Below, in pieces: positions 18,701 to 26,998 of a DNA stretch of 64,000 bases. Origin of the DNA: JBCCFW01 sp039029535 (GTDB lineage: Bacteria > Acidobacteriota > JBCCFW01); the NCBI GenBank assembly GCA_039029535.1, contig JBCCFW010000012.1:19687-83686 (forward strand), read 5' to 3'. The notes under the pieces were generated by a model, which saw only the letters and a program-made list of their open reading frames with translations, was not told the DNA's origin and did no database searches. A program made the position numbers and the translations under genes. How positions within the stretch are numbered: the first letter of the stretch is position 1; the number at the start of each line of letters is the position of its first letter.

Positions 18701-18936
18701 TGCTCTCGCAGGTGCCGGGCCTGGCGCTCGGTGGTGAGGGCTCGGAGCTCCGAGCGCCCATGGCGCTGACCGTCATCGGCGGGCTCCTCGCCTCGACGGT
18801 GCTCACGCTCGTGCTCGTGCCGGCGGTCTACCTGCTGCTGGACCGGCTGCGTCCGAACGCCGAGACGCAGTCGGTGAGCGGGACCGCGGTCGAGCCGCTC
18901 CCTGAGCCGATGTCGGGGCCGGGCACGGAGGACTGA
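15778..18936 (+). CDS. RND-family inner-membrane efflux pump
   Basis: The 1052-residue product has the full AcrB-like layout: helix 1, porter loop, helices 2-7, second porter loop and helices 8-12. Helix 4 reads LIDNAIVVLE with one proton-relay acidic residue, Asp404, and helix 10 reads VNNGILLVD (Asn921, Asn922) in place of the Lys seen in AcrB; both variants are common in this superfamily. The start is GTG 15778 with GGAG upstream; it gives the usual FAVSHPVTVLMIF opening. It uses the proton gradient to pump small molecules from the periplasm or outer leaflet through the adaptor before it. Its stop is one base before the start of the RND-ABC fusion gene. Confidence 0.95.
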   Translation: MIPRFAVSHPVTVLMIFAAAALLGYLSLRELPVDLLPELQAPRIAVLVRAGDRPPEELEDRYAEYLEAQLSTLPDVRSVRTTCATGRVLVTIEQDWDTEMDFALLQVEKRVSILRTDRDVDSVTVSRFDPSDEPVVVLALSLKGDAEDELVELDRLRLLAEDRVARILETVEGVASVQVAGGRQARVGVVAERHRLRALGLSFDGLRGNISAGNAEASGGTVEDGGKVHVIKGLGRFHAIEDIAGLPVQGSGDGSKPRRLDEVATVEWESAPLSGLVTVDGKEGLSLSIFKEADANTVAVSDAVTAAVAEIAPQLTDANLQVVTDQATFIREAITQVQWAALAGIVLAIFVLLVFLRRLVAVVLVALAIPLSVVTTLALMGLADLSLNLMTLGGLALGAGMLIDNAIVVLEAIVARLEGGSSPREAAIEGASEVAAAIFAATLTTCVVFVPVAFLEGLAAELFTDLAFTVAFSLIASLGVALLLLPMAAARFFKARGGRTGGAGRGASTFRGLLRRPFLIVLVTGVLLFFGWQRAQRLGLDFLPTADPGLVVVELLLPEGHRVTVTREAARVLEDALTQSVGSAVATTLAELGESVREEIALTDEVPSQNRGLLRIRLVPREERNVTTEQVIGLLEKAAESVEGLSIRFRPTDPVLSRLLDRGPPIAFELRGQELDALEEGCRRLSEELAKQESVFNVRHGFEDRRAELRLQVDRIMAAGLGLTPDQLGERLRQRLGDQAVTDFRDKGELRNVVLRAPRLDLDGLSNIVLDTPSGEPVRLRDIARLEVVTAPTQVERRPGTRTARVTAQVLPGESLGGASAEAYERLTAVPLPPGLQLEQVGAEKERAESFRQLLFAVALAIALVYMVLASLFESLVHPFTILFTLPTAGLGVIAALDLAQTPFSVPALLGAVMLAGIAVNNGILLVDLTGQLRRRGLSRLDAVVAASSARLRPILMTSLTTVLAMLPLALPAEVLSQVPGLALGGEGSELRAPMALTVIGGLLASTVLTLVLVPAVYLLLDRLRPNAETQSVSGTAVEPLPEPMSGPGTED

Positions 18937-18937
18937 G

Positions 18938-21900
18938 ATGTCGGAACACGGTGCCACCGGTGGTCTCGCGACCTGGTCGGTCCGACGTCCCGTCGCGGCC
19001 CTCATGCTCTTCGTGGGGCTCGGCCTGTTGGGGGTGATCTCGTATCGCTCGCTTCCGGTGCAGCTCATGCCCGACTTCGAGTCACCGGAGCTCTTCGTCA
19101 GCGCCAGCTTGAGCGGCGCGAGCCCCGACGAGATCGAAAACGACCTGCTCCGACCGCTCGAGGGCGAGCTCGCGACCATCCCCGGCATCGACGAGATGAC
19201 CTCGGTGGCGCGCAACGGCTCGGGCACGGTGACCCTGGCCTTCGAGCGCGACGTCGACCTCGACCACGCCAACATCAAGGTGCAGCAAGTCCTCGAGTCG
19301 GTGCAGGCCCGCTTGCCGGAGCAGGCCAACCTCAACGTCAACCAGTTCGACACCAGCGACTTCAGCCAGTTCATCATGGTCTTGAGCTTCCGGGGCGACA
19401 CCGACCTCGAGACCATGGCCAAGCTCACCGAGGACGAGCTCATCCCGATCCTCACCGCCGTCGACGGGGTGGTGAACGTCTCGAGCCTTGGTGGTGCGTC
19501 CAAGCAGATCGGCGTGTTCCTCCAGCCCGAGCGGGCCCAGGGCATGGGCGTGTCGGTGCTGCAAGTGCAGCAGGCCCTTCAGACGGTGAGCACGCCGGTG
19601 GTGTCGGTGGGGGACATCGACGACGGCGTGCAGCGGCTGCCGGTGCTCCTCGACGGTCGTGCGCGGACCATGAGCGACGTGCTCAGCACGCCGGTGGGTG
19701 GTGACCGTCTCAAGCTCGGTCAGGTCACCCGGGTCGAGCCCGGCATCGCCATGAACGCCGAGCGCTACCGCGTGGACGGGCGGACCAGCGTCGGGCTCAT
19801 GGCCTACAAGGAGCCCCAGGCCAACCTCATCGAGGTCGCCCACGGCCTGCGGGCCCGCATCGAGCAGTTCAACCGGGAGCGTGCGAACGAGGGGCTCGAG
19901 GTCTCCATCGACTTCGACTCGGCCGAGCTCATCGAGGAGAACCTCGCGCTGCTCATCGAGCGCGCCACCGTCGGTGCCCTGCTCTCGCTCATCGTGCTGC
20001 TGGTCTTCCTGCGCGGCCTGCCGCCGCTGGTCGTCCTCGGGGTCGGCCTGCCGGCGAGCGTGCTGGCGGTCATGGGCCACGAGCGCATCGCCCTGGGCGT
20101 CGCCTTGCTCGTGCTGCTGCTCATCAAGGGAGCGCGGCCAGTGCTGGTCGTCGCCATCGCGGCGCCGACCTCGCTGCTCATCGCCTGCGACATGTTCGCC
20201 CTGGCGGACATGACGATCAACTTGCTCACCCTTCTCGGGCTGGCGCTGTCCATCGGCATGCTGCTGGACAACTCCATCGTCGTGCTCGAGAGCATCTCGG
20301 CCCGACGTCAGGCGGGAGTGGTGGGAGCGGCGGCCGCCGAGAGCGGTGCGTCGCGCGTGCTGCGGTCGATCCTCGCGGGCACGGCGACGACCCTGGTCGT
20401 GTTCGCGCCCCTGGCCTTCCTCGACATCGAGGGCGGCGAGCTGCTGCGGGAGCTGGCGCTGTCGGTGTCGTTCCCGCTCATCGCGTCGCTGCTGGTCGCG
20501 GCCATTCTCGTCCCTGCAGCCACCGCTTGGTTGTCGGCGGAGCTCAAGCAGGCGCAGCCGGTGCGTCTCCCCGGTGAGCACGGGGTACCGCGTCCGAGCG
20601 CGGCGCGCGCGGCCTACTCGGCCCTGCTGCGCTTCACGCTGCGGTCGCCCGGTCTCTGCTTCTTCATCGGGCTCGGGCTGGTGGTCATCTCACTCATCGT
20701 GGGCGGTCCGCTGCTGCTCGTGTTCGCCGAGGGCGAGCGACCGTCGACGAATCAGATCCGGGTGGAGATCGAGATGCCTCCCGGCTCGAGCATCGACGCT
20801 ACCGACGACTTGGCCAAGCTCGTCGAGGAGATCGCGGGCGAGATCGACGGCCGTGACGAGATTCAGACCACCATCCGCAAGGAGGTGGCGACGGTCACGG
20901 TGGTCTTCCCCGAAGAGGACGAGCGCGAGATCCCCGTGGACATCCCCAAGATCCGCCGCGACCTGCGCAAGCGCGTGGATCAGGTCCCGGCCGGACGCGC
21001 CGACATTCAGGTCGATCCGCCGCCTGACGACGGAGGCGGCGGCCCCGGCGGCTTGCCGGGCAGCGGCGGCACGGTGGAGAGCGTGCGGGTGCTCGGTCCG
21101 GCCGGTGCGGACCTCGTGGAGCACGCGCGTCTCATCAAGGAGCGTCTCGAGCAGCTCGGCGACATCTCGAACGTGCGTTGGGACGTCGACTCCGGTCAGC
21201 CTGCCCTGCTCGTGAAGGCCGATCGCTCCCGCCTGTCGGAGCACGGCGTCAGCGCCCAGGAGCTCATGCAGGTCATCTGGGCGACTCGACGGGAAGGGGA
21301 GGGGATGCTCACCCCCTTCCGGCTCGGCGAGGAAGACATCGACATCGTGCTCTGGGTCGAGGAGGCGGAGGAGCGTGAGCTCGAGGACATCCGTCGCTTC
21401 CCGCTCGTGACGTCGACCGGTGGTCGCATCCCGCTGGAGGCCCTGGCGACGGTGACCACCGGCAGCGAGGCGTCCGACCTGCGTCGTCATCATCGTCAGC
21501 GCGCGATCACCTTGCGGTATGGCTTCGACGAGCGGGCGGTGTCGTCGGGACAGGCGACCAACGCGGCACGCCAGGCGGTCGACCAGGCCGTGGCGTCGCT
21601 GCCGCCGCCTCCCGGCGTTCACGTCGAGGTCGAGCACGCCGACGAGCAGCTCTCCGACGGCTGGCGGGCCTTCTGGCTCGCCCTGGGTCTCGTTTTCATG
21701 GTGCTGGCCATGAGCTTCGAGTCGCTCGTGCAGCCCTTCCTCATCCTGGTCTGCGTGCCGCTGGCGGCGGTGGGCGCGATCTGGGTCATGGTCATCACGG
21801 GGACGAGCGTCAACGTCTACGTCGTGCTCGCCGCTCTCGTGTTGCTGGGCATCGTGGTCAACAACGGCATCCTGTTGGTCGATCGCAGCCAGGCCCTGGT

Positions 21901-23722
21901 GTCGTCGGGCGTGCGACGGACCACCGCGGTCATGCGGGCGGCGCACGAGCGGCTCCGTCCGGTGCTCATGACGGCGACGACCACCATCATCGGCATGGTG
22001 CCCCTGTCGGTGGACACCGGTGGGCAGTGGGAGCTCTGGCCGCCCTTCGCGCGGGCGGTCATCGGAGGCCTGGCGGCGTCGACGCTCATCTCGCTGGCGC
22101 TCATCCCGGCAGGCATCCTCGTCTTCGCCAAGCTCGGCGAGCTCCTCGAGCAGTTGGGCGTCCTGCTCACGCTCTTCGCATTGGGGATCGGCGCGGCGCT
22201 CTTCTGGGGTGCCATCGAGGCCGACCTGCTCGTGAGCAAGCCGCTCATGGCGGTGCTCGCTCCCTGCGTGGCGCTGTTCTTCCTCTGGGTGACGCGTCTC
22301 GTTCAGGCGAGCTGGCGAGGAGAGAACGCGCCGGCACCGGTGCCGGCCGGCGCCATGGACGTCCACGTCCGCAACACGCGCAAGATCTACGGTCGGCCGC
22401 CACGGTGGATGCGCGACTGGCGAGTCTTGCGACGTTGGAAGGAGCTCGCGGGTCGCTACGGCCTGACGGCGTCCGAGCTCGCGCCGCCGCGCAAGGGACG
22501 GGAGTCCGCCGCCTGGCAGGTGCTGCTGCTCGCGCTCATCGTCTACCTGCACGGTCTCACCGACAGTGCGTGGGGGTTGTTCCTCCTCTCGCTGCCGACG
22601 ATCTGGTTATTCGACGCCCTGGTCGGCAGCGTGCTGCAGGCGCTCGGTCGACCGGGTGTCTGGCCGCCGCCGGGCAAGTGGCGACGGGCGTGGCGCATCG
22701 TCGAGGGGTTGGCGCTGGTCGGCTACGTGTGGTTCAACCTGCGGATCGGCCAGCCCGAGGACATCCTCACGCTGGTCGTGGTCGGTCTCATCGTGGCGGT
22801 CCACGTCATCTTCCAGCTCTGCTGTGAGGGCGGGCTCATCGGCTTCCTCGGACGCAAGCTCGCGCCGGAGCCGGTGGTCGCCTTGCAGGGAGTCGACCTG
22901 CAGCTCGAGAGCGGCTTGTACGGGTTGCTCGGCCCCAACGGGGCGGGCAAGTCGACGCTCATGCGGCTCATGGTCAACCTCTTCGAGCCGAGCCGCGGAC
23001 GGCTGAGCTTCAACGGCCACTACCTCGACGAGCACGGCGAGATGCTCCAGCCGACCATCGGCTACCTGCCGCAGTCCTTCGGCACGCCGCCGCACCTCAC
23101 TGCGCGGGAGTACCTCCATCATCAGGCGCTGCTGGCCGGTCACTCGGACACGACGCGGCGGACGGGGCTGGTCGAAGAAGTGCTCGCCAAGGTCGGTCTC
23201 ACCGACCGGGCTGACGAGAAGGTCGGCGGGTACTCGGGCGGCATGCGTCAGCGCGTGGGCATCGCCCGGACCTTGCTCAACCTGCCGCAGCTCGTCGTCG
23301 TGGACGAGCCGACGGTGGGCCTGGATCCGAAGGAGCGCATCCGCTTCCGCAACCTGCTGGGGGACCTGGCCAAGGACCGCACGGTGTTGCTGTCGACCCA
23401 CGTGGTCGAGGACATCGGTAGCTCCTGTCGAGAGGTCATCGTCATGGACGGGGGCGCGGTGCTCTTCCGTGGTGCGCCGGCGGAGTTCGCCGAGAAGGCG
23501 ACGGGCAAGGCCTGGGTGCTCGAGATTCAGGAGAGCCAGCTCGACGACTTCACGGTGAAGCACCGGGTCGTCAGCACCACGCGTCGACCGGGTGGTGTCG
23601 TGAGGGTCCGAGCGGTGGGCGAGCCGCCCGAGGGGGCGGAGGTCGTCACGCCGACCATGGAAGACGCGTACCTGCTCGAGCTGGGCAAGGGCGCGCGGGA
23701 GCTGGGCGATGTCGCGGCCTGA
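18938..23722 (+). CDS. RND pump fused to extra membrane helices and an ABC ATPase domain
   Basis: One uninterrupted frame of 1594 codons with GGAGGA upstream. Residues 1 to about 1070 are a complete RND pump (helix 4 LLDNSIVVLE with Asp444; helix 10 VVNNGILLVD; a Gly/Pro-rich insert near 695-710 in the second periplasmic loop). Residues about 1070-1305 hold about six further hydrophobic segments and a basic cytoplasmic stretch. Residues about 1311-1594 are a full ABC ATPase: Walker A GPNGAGKST 1332-1340, signature YSGGM 1432-1436, Walker B LVVVDEP from 1452, H-loop His1488. All catalytic motifs are intact. The added helices could be an ABC-2-like transmembrane domain or an anchor. The next gene, an ABC permease, overlaps the end by 14 bases. 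A proton-driven and an ATP-driven transporter in one chain is exceptional; I know of no named family. Confidence 0.93.
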   Translation: MSEHGATGGLATWSVRRPVAALMLFVGLGLLGVISYRSLPVQLMPDFESPELFVSASLSGASPDEIENDLLRPLEGELATIPGIDEMTSVARNGSGTVTLAFERDVDLDHANIKVQQVLESVQARLPEQANLNVNQFDTSDFSQFIMVLSFRGDTDLETMAKLTEDELIPILTAVDGVVNVSSLGGASKQIGVFLQPERAQGMGVSVLQVQQALQTVSTPVVSVGDIDDGVQRLPVLLDGRARTMSDVLSTPVGGDRLKLGQVTRVEPGIAMNAERYRVDGRTSVGLMAYKEPQANLIEVAHGLRARIEQFNRERANEGLEVSIDFDSAELIEENLALLIERATVGALLSLIVLLVFLRGLPPLVVLGVGLPASVLAVMGHERIALGVALLVLLLIKGARPVLVVAIAAPTSLLIACDMFALADMTINLLTLLGLALSIGMLLDNSIVVLESISARRQAGVVGAAAAESGASRVLRSILAGTATTLVVFAPLAFLDIEGGELLRELALSVSFPLIASLLVAAILVPAATAWLSAELKQAQPVRLPGEHGVPRPSAARAAYSALLRFTLRSPGLCFFIGLGLVVISLIVGGPLLLVFAEGERPSTNQIRVEIEMPPGSSIDATDDLAKLVEEIAGEIDGRDEIQTTIRKEVATVTVVFPEEDEREIPVDIPKIRRDLRKRVDQVPAGRADIQVDPPPDDGGGGPGGLPGSGGTVESVRVLGPAGADLVEHARLIKERLEQLGDISNVRWDVDSGQPALLVKADRSRLSEHGVSAQELMQVIWATRREGEGMLTPFRLGEEDIDIVLWVEEAEERELEDIRRFPLVTSTGGRIPLEALATVTTGSEASDLRRHHRQRAITLRYGFDERAVSSGQATNAARQAVDQAVASLPPPPGVHVEVEHADEQLSDGWRAFWLALGLVFMVLAMSFESLVQPFLILVCVPLAAVGAIWVMVITGTSVNVYVVLAALVLLGIVVNNGILLVDRSQALVSSGVRRTTAVMRAAHERLRPVLMTATTTIIGMVPLSVDTGGQWELWPPFARAVIGGLAASTLISLALIPAGILVFAKLGELLEQLGVLLTLFALGIGAALFWGAIEADLLVSKPLMAVLAPCVALFFLWVTRLVQASWRGENAPAPVPAGAMDVHVRNTRKIYGRPPRWMRDWRVLRRWKELAGRYGLTASELAPPRKGRESAAWQVLLLALIVYLHGLTDSAWGLFLLSLPTIWLFDALVGSVLQALGRPGVWPPPGKWRRAWRIVEGLALVGYVWFNLRIGQPEDILTLVVVGLIVAVHVIFQLCCEGGLIGFLGRKLAPEPVVALQGVDLQLESGLYGLLGPNGAGKSTLMRLMVNLFEPSRGRLSFNGHYLDEHGEMLQPTIGYLPQSFGTPPHLTAREYLHHQALLAGHSDTTRRTGLVEEVLAKVGLTDRADEKVGGYSGGMRQRVGIARTLLNLPQLVVVDEPTVGLDPKERIRFRNLLGDLAKDRTVLLSTHVVEDIGSSCREVIVMDGGAVLFRGAPAEFAEKATGKAWVLEIQESQLDDFTVKHRVVSTTRRPGGVVRVRAVGEPPEGAEVVTPTMEDAYLLELGKGARELGDVAA

Positions 23723-24446
23723 GTCGCGGGCCCGATCGTTCTTCCGCGTGCTGCGGTCGAGCTGGGACCTGCTCAAGCTGGAGCTCAAGGTCGTCAGCGG
23801 CGGCCGCACCGTCGTGTTGGGCGCGGTGATGCTGGCCTACTTCGCCATCATCGCGGTGTGGGCTCACCTGGCCGACGACGGCTGGCGGACCTCGGCCTTC
23901 TTCAACAGCTCGGTGCTCCTGCCGACCTTCGTCGTGGCGGTGGTGCTGTCGATGGGGGCGATCATCGGCGAGCGCGACGCGCGTCAGCTCGAGGTGAGCT
24001 TCGTCAGCCCGTCGGGTCGCTACCGGCTCTGGGTGTTCCGCCTCGTGAGCATCTTGCTGCTAGTCGTTGCGGCGGCCGGAGTGCTGTCGGGGCTGACCTG
24101 GCTGGTCATCGATCGGGACCACCTCGTGGGGACCACCTGGCTTCACGCCATCCCGCCCTTGCTGGCGACGGTCTCGACGACGGCCTTCCTCTCGGTGCTC
24201 TTCAAGGGCGCGAGCTCGGCCGGGCTGGTCGTGGCGGTGGTCGCCGGCTTCTCGGGCTTCCTGCACCTGGGCGGTCAGCCCATGACCTTCGACCTCTGGT
24301 TCAATCCCTTCCTCATCGGCAACGTGACCGACGAGGCGGCGTGGTTCCGGACCATGGTGAACAACCGCACGGTGTTGCTCGTGGTGAGCGGGCTGGCGAC
24401 GACCTTCTTGCTGGGGTTGTTGCAGAAGCGTGAGCGCTTGACCTGA
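23709..24446 (+). CDS. ABC-2-type permease, last gene of the operon
   Basis: A 245-residue membrane protein with six hydrophobic segments of the ABC-2 permease type (VVLGAVMLAYFAIIAVW, LLPTFVVAVVLSMGAII with the GERDARQLE turn, and so on). It begins 14 bases inside the end of the RND-ABC fusion gene in another frame, so the two are almost certainly translated together. The fused ATPase domain is its most likely energy source. It has no periplasmic domain, unlike the two permease/M1-like genes upstream. After it there is a 276-base gap without a clear terminator hairpin. Confidence 0.9.
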   Translation: MSRPESRARSFFRVLRSSWDLLKLELKVVSGGRTVVLGAVMLAYFAIIAVWAHLADDGWRTSAFFNSSVLLPTFVVAVVLSMGAIIGERDARQLEVSFVSPSGRYRLWVFRLVSILLLVVAAAGVLSGLTWLVIDRDHLVGTTWLHAIPPLLATVSTTAFLSVLFKGASSAGLVVAVVAGFSGFLHLGGQPMTFDLWFNPFLIGNVTDEAAWFRTMVNNRTVLLVVSGLATTFLLGLLQKRERLT

Positions 24447-24722
24447 CGGGTCGGCGCAGCCGCTTCCTCTCGGCACTGGATGATCGTGCTACACACGTTC
24501 TTCGGCGGAGAGTCGAGGCTTCCTAGCGTAACGAGATCGACCGCTCTCGGTCCGTCTTGCTGTCGCGTTCTTTACCGCTTCCGGAACACTCTGTTCGGTG
24601 TCGAGGCAATCGTCTCGAGGGACGTCAGATTCGCTTGACCCCGTGAAGTACGCTGCTTACTCCTGAGGGAGTCATGCAAGAGCCAGCGATCGTCACGGTC
24701 CCTGGAGTCTGAGAGAGACACC

Positions 24723-26858
24723 ATGTTCGCTCGTCGGTCGGTTGCGTATCGAAAGAACTTCCGGGTCGTGCTGATGGCTGCTTGCGCTGGCCTGGCGTCC
24801 ACGGCTTCTGCCGTTCTCCTCACCGTCGATGATGACGGCGTGGAGTGTCCGCTCGCCGACCACGCGACCATCCAGGACGCAGTGAACGCGGCGGCCGGTC
24901 TCCCGGGTCCGGATGACATCCGCATCTGCGAAGGGACTTACCCCGAGAACGTCATCATCGGTCCGAGCAACACGCTCGAGATCTTCGGGGACGGCGTGGG
25001 TGACACCATCGTCACCGGCGTGGCGGGAAGCGCTGGTCCGATCATCGACATCATCGATGCCGGGACGGTCACCCTGCGCCAGCTCACGGTCGACGGGCAG
25101 TCGGCGATGACTCCCGGGACCGTCGTCTACGGCGTTCGCTTCGATGGGACGAACGGCAACTTGCGTCAAAGCGAGGTTCGCAACATCCGCGATGCTCTGG
25201 GAACCTCCGAGGGCGTGGGCGTGCGAGTGCAGTCGACCGGTGGCTCGCCGATCTCGGTCACCGTTCGCAACAACCTTCTCGACAACGTCACTCGGGTCTT
25301 CGTCAGTGCCGACGATCCCGGAGTGAACGTGAACGTCTTCGGCAACCTGATTGCCGGACCGGTCGCGCCGACGGTCATCGTGCCGAACGGTGCCCAGGTC
25401 TCCGGTGGTGCGGTGGGCACGGTGGCGCGCAACGTCTTCGAGGATCTCGTGGCGCCTCCGTCGGCCACCGAGTCGGCCAGCGCCGTCATCCTGTTCTGTA
25501 GCGAGCCCACGGTCGTCGAGGGGAACACCATCATCGGCGCCGACATCGGCATCGCGGTGACCGACTCGCAGGACATCGACCTCATCGACAACGACATCAT
25601 CGACAGCAATTTCGACGGGGTCTCGTTCCAGTTCATCGGCGAGAGCCTGACCGGGGCGTCGCTGTGCCCGTCCGGTCTGGTCGTGCCCGTCTCTGGCAAC
25701 ACCATCGCCTGCGGCAACATCACGGGTAGCGGTGAGTCCGGCATCAGCCTGGTCAACTTCGACCCCGACAACGCCGGGGTCACGGACAACACCCTGATCG
25801 CGAACCACATCTCGGACAACGCGTTCGCCGGCATCGCCGTCTTCGAGTTCAGCGGTGCCTACCCGTCCGACAACACCTTCGACTGTAACGACATCACCGA
25901 GAACGGCGTCACCGACATCTTCGAGGAGAGCGTCGGCATGCGGACGGCCGGCACCGCGAATCTCTACGTCGGCAACGGCTGCGACAGCAGCCAGGTCACG
26001 GGTCTCTGCAGCCGCCCGCCCCTCCTCTCCTGTCACGAAGACTTCGAGGCTGGTGCTGCCGGAGCCGTTGCGAGCAATCTCTTCCAGGGCATGACGATCA
26101 CGGGCACGAGCCCAGTGATGATCTTCAATACCGACGCTCCGTCGTGCGACGACCACGACCTGGCGACGCCCTGGCTGGCCTCTTCGGGAGGCACTGGAAA
26201 TCTCACTGCCCGCGACAACGTGCTCGTCCTGGATGAGGGTGGAGCGTGCTCGCCCGACGACAACGAAGCGGGCGGCATCATCACGATCGAGTTCGACTGC
26301 CCGCGCGCGGTCGAGTGGGTCGGGATCCTGGATGCCGATGATCCCGGCGGCGAGGTGAGGGCCTACGACCGGGATGGCAACCTCCTCGCGAATGCGCCGA
26401 TCCCTCAGCTCGACGATGGAAGCTGGCAGCCGGTCATGCTGAACACCTGCCTGGTCGATCGCCTCGAGGTTCAGCTCGCTGGGTCCGGTGCCTTGACCGA
26501 GATCAGCTGTGAAGACGTCGGCGGCGCCGAGGCTCGCTTCCTCTCCGTGCGTGAGAACGTGCCCGCGCTGGTGTCCGTGCGTGAGAGCGCACCGGCTCCT
26601 GCCATCGAGAGTGGGCGCGACGGCGCGGTGGGCCTGGTGGCTGCCGGCTCCGTGCGCTCGCCTGAGGCCGGCGTGCGTGGATCGCTCAGCCCCGTGTCCA
26701 CCGATCGCCGTTCGGCTCCGCGTGAAGGACAAGACATTCGCGCCGAGCGCATGGCGAGGCGGTCCGGGACGCCCGCTGCGCGTCGGGTGAGCCCGTTCCT
26801 CGCGCCCGAGTCTCCCGTGCGTGAAGCGGGTCGACGAGGGAGCGACGGTCGTCGCTGA
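24723..26858 (+). CDS. Secreted right-handed beta-helix protein with beta-sandwich module and basic tail
   Basis: A 711-residue exported protein; residues 1-30 form the signal peptide (hydrophobic VVLMAACAGLASTASA). Residues 40-430 are pectin-lyase-like parallel beta-helix coils with repeated GNTI/DNTI/NNDIIDS motifs, opening with the usual IQDAVNAA. Residues 435-600 are a beta-sandwich-like module (EDFEAGAAG, PVMIFNTDAPSCDDHDL, NVLVLDE, LAGSGALTEISC) that also ends the protein at 30245-31978. Unlike that relative, this one continues for about 110 residues rich in Arg, Pro, Ser and Ala with repeated VRE/VR motifs. The ATG follows GAGAGAGACACC. TTGACC at 24635-24640 upstream could be a -35 element but the -10 is weak. 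Substrate unknown; no catalytic residues can be assigned. Confidence 0.85.
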   Translation: MFARRSVAYRKNFRVVLMAACAGLASTASAVLLTVDDDGVECPLADHATIQDAVNAAAGLPGPDDIRICEGTYPENVIIGPSNTLEIFGDGVGDTIVTGVAGSAGPIIDIIDAGTVTLRQLTVDGQSAMTPGTVVYGVRFDGTNGNLRQSEVRNIRDALGTSEGVGVRVQSTGGSPISVTVRNNLLDNVTRVFVSADDPGVNVNVFGNLIAGPVAPTVIVPNGAQVSGGAVGTVARNVFEDLVAPPSATESASAVILFCSEPTVVEGNTIIGADIGIAVTDSQDIDLIDNDIIDSNFDGVSFQFIGESLTGASLCPSGLVVPVSGNTIACGNITGSGESGISLVNFDPDNAGVTDNTLIANHISDNAFAGIAVFEFSGAYPSDNTFDCNDITENGVTDIFEESVGMRTAGTANLYVGNGCDSSQVTGLCSRPPLLSCHEDFEAGAAGAVASNLFQGMTITGTSPVMIFNTDAPSCDDHDLATPWLASSGGTGNLTARDNVLVLDEGGACSPDDNEAGGIITIEFDCPRAVEWVGILDADDPGGEVRAYDRDGNLLANAPIPQLDDGSWQPVMLNTCLVDRLEVQLAGSGALTEISCEDVGGAEARFLSVRENVPALVSVRESAPAPAIESGRDGAVGLVAAGSVRSPEAGVRGSLSPVSTDRRSAPREGQDIRAERMARRSGTPAARRVSPFLAPESPVREAGRRGSDGRR

Positions 26859-26998
26859 CGCGCTCTTCGATTCCGTCGAGACTCAGTCGTCGAGAACCAA
26901 GACAGTGAGCCTTGGTCGGGTAAATCGCTCGGGCCAAGAAGCCTCGGCGAATTAGCATCGCTCATCGAGACGCTCCTTGGTGAGTTGCTACTGCCGTC

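Noticed and set aside
24635..24663. Sigma-70 promoter (TTGACC) upstream of the beta-helix gene
   Set aside because: The -35 match is fair but the -10 candidates (TTACTC/TACTCC) are too weak to annotate.
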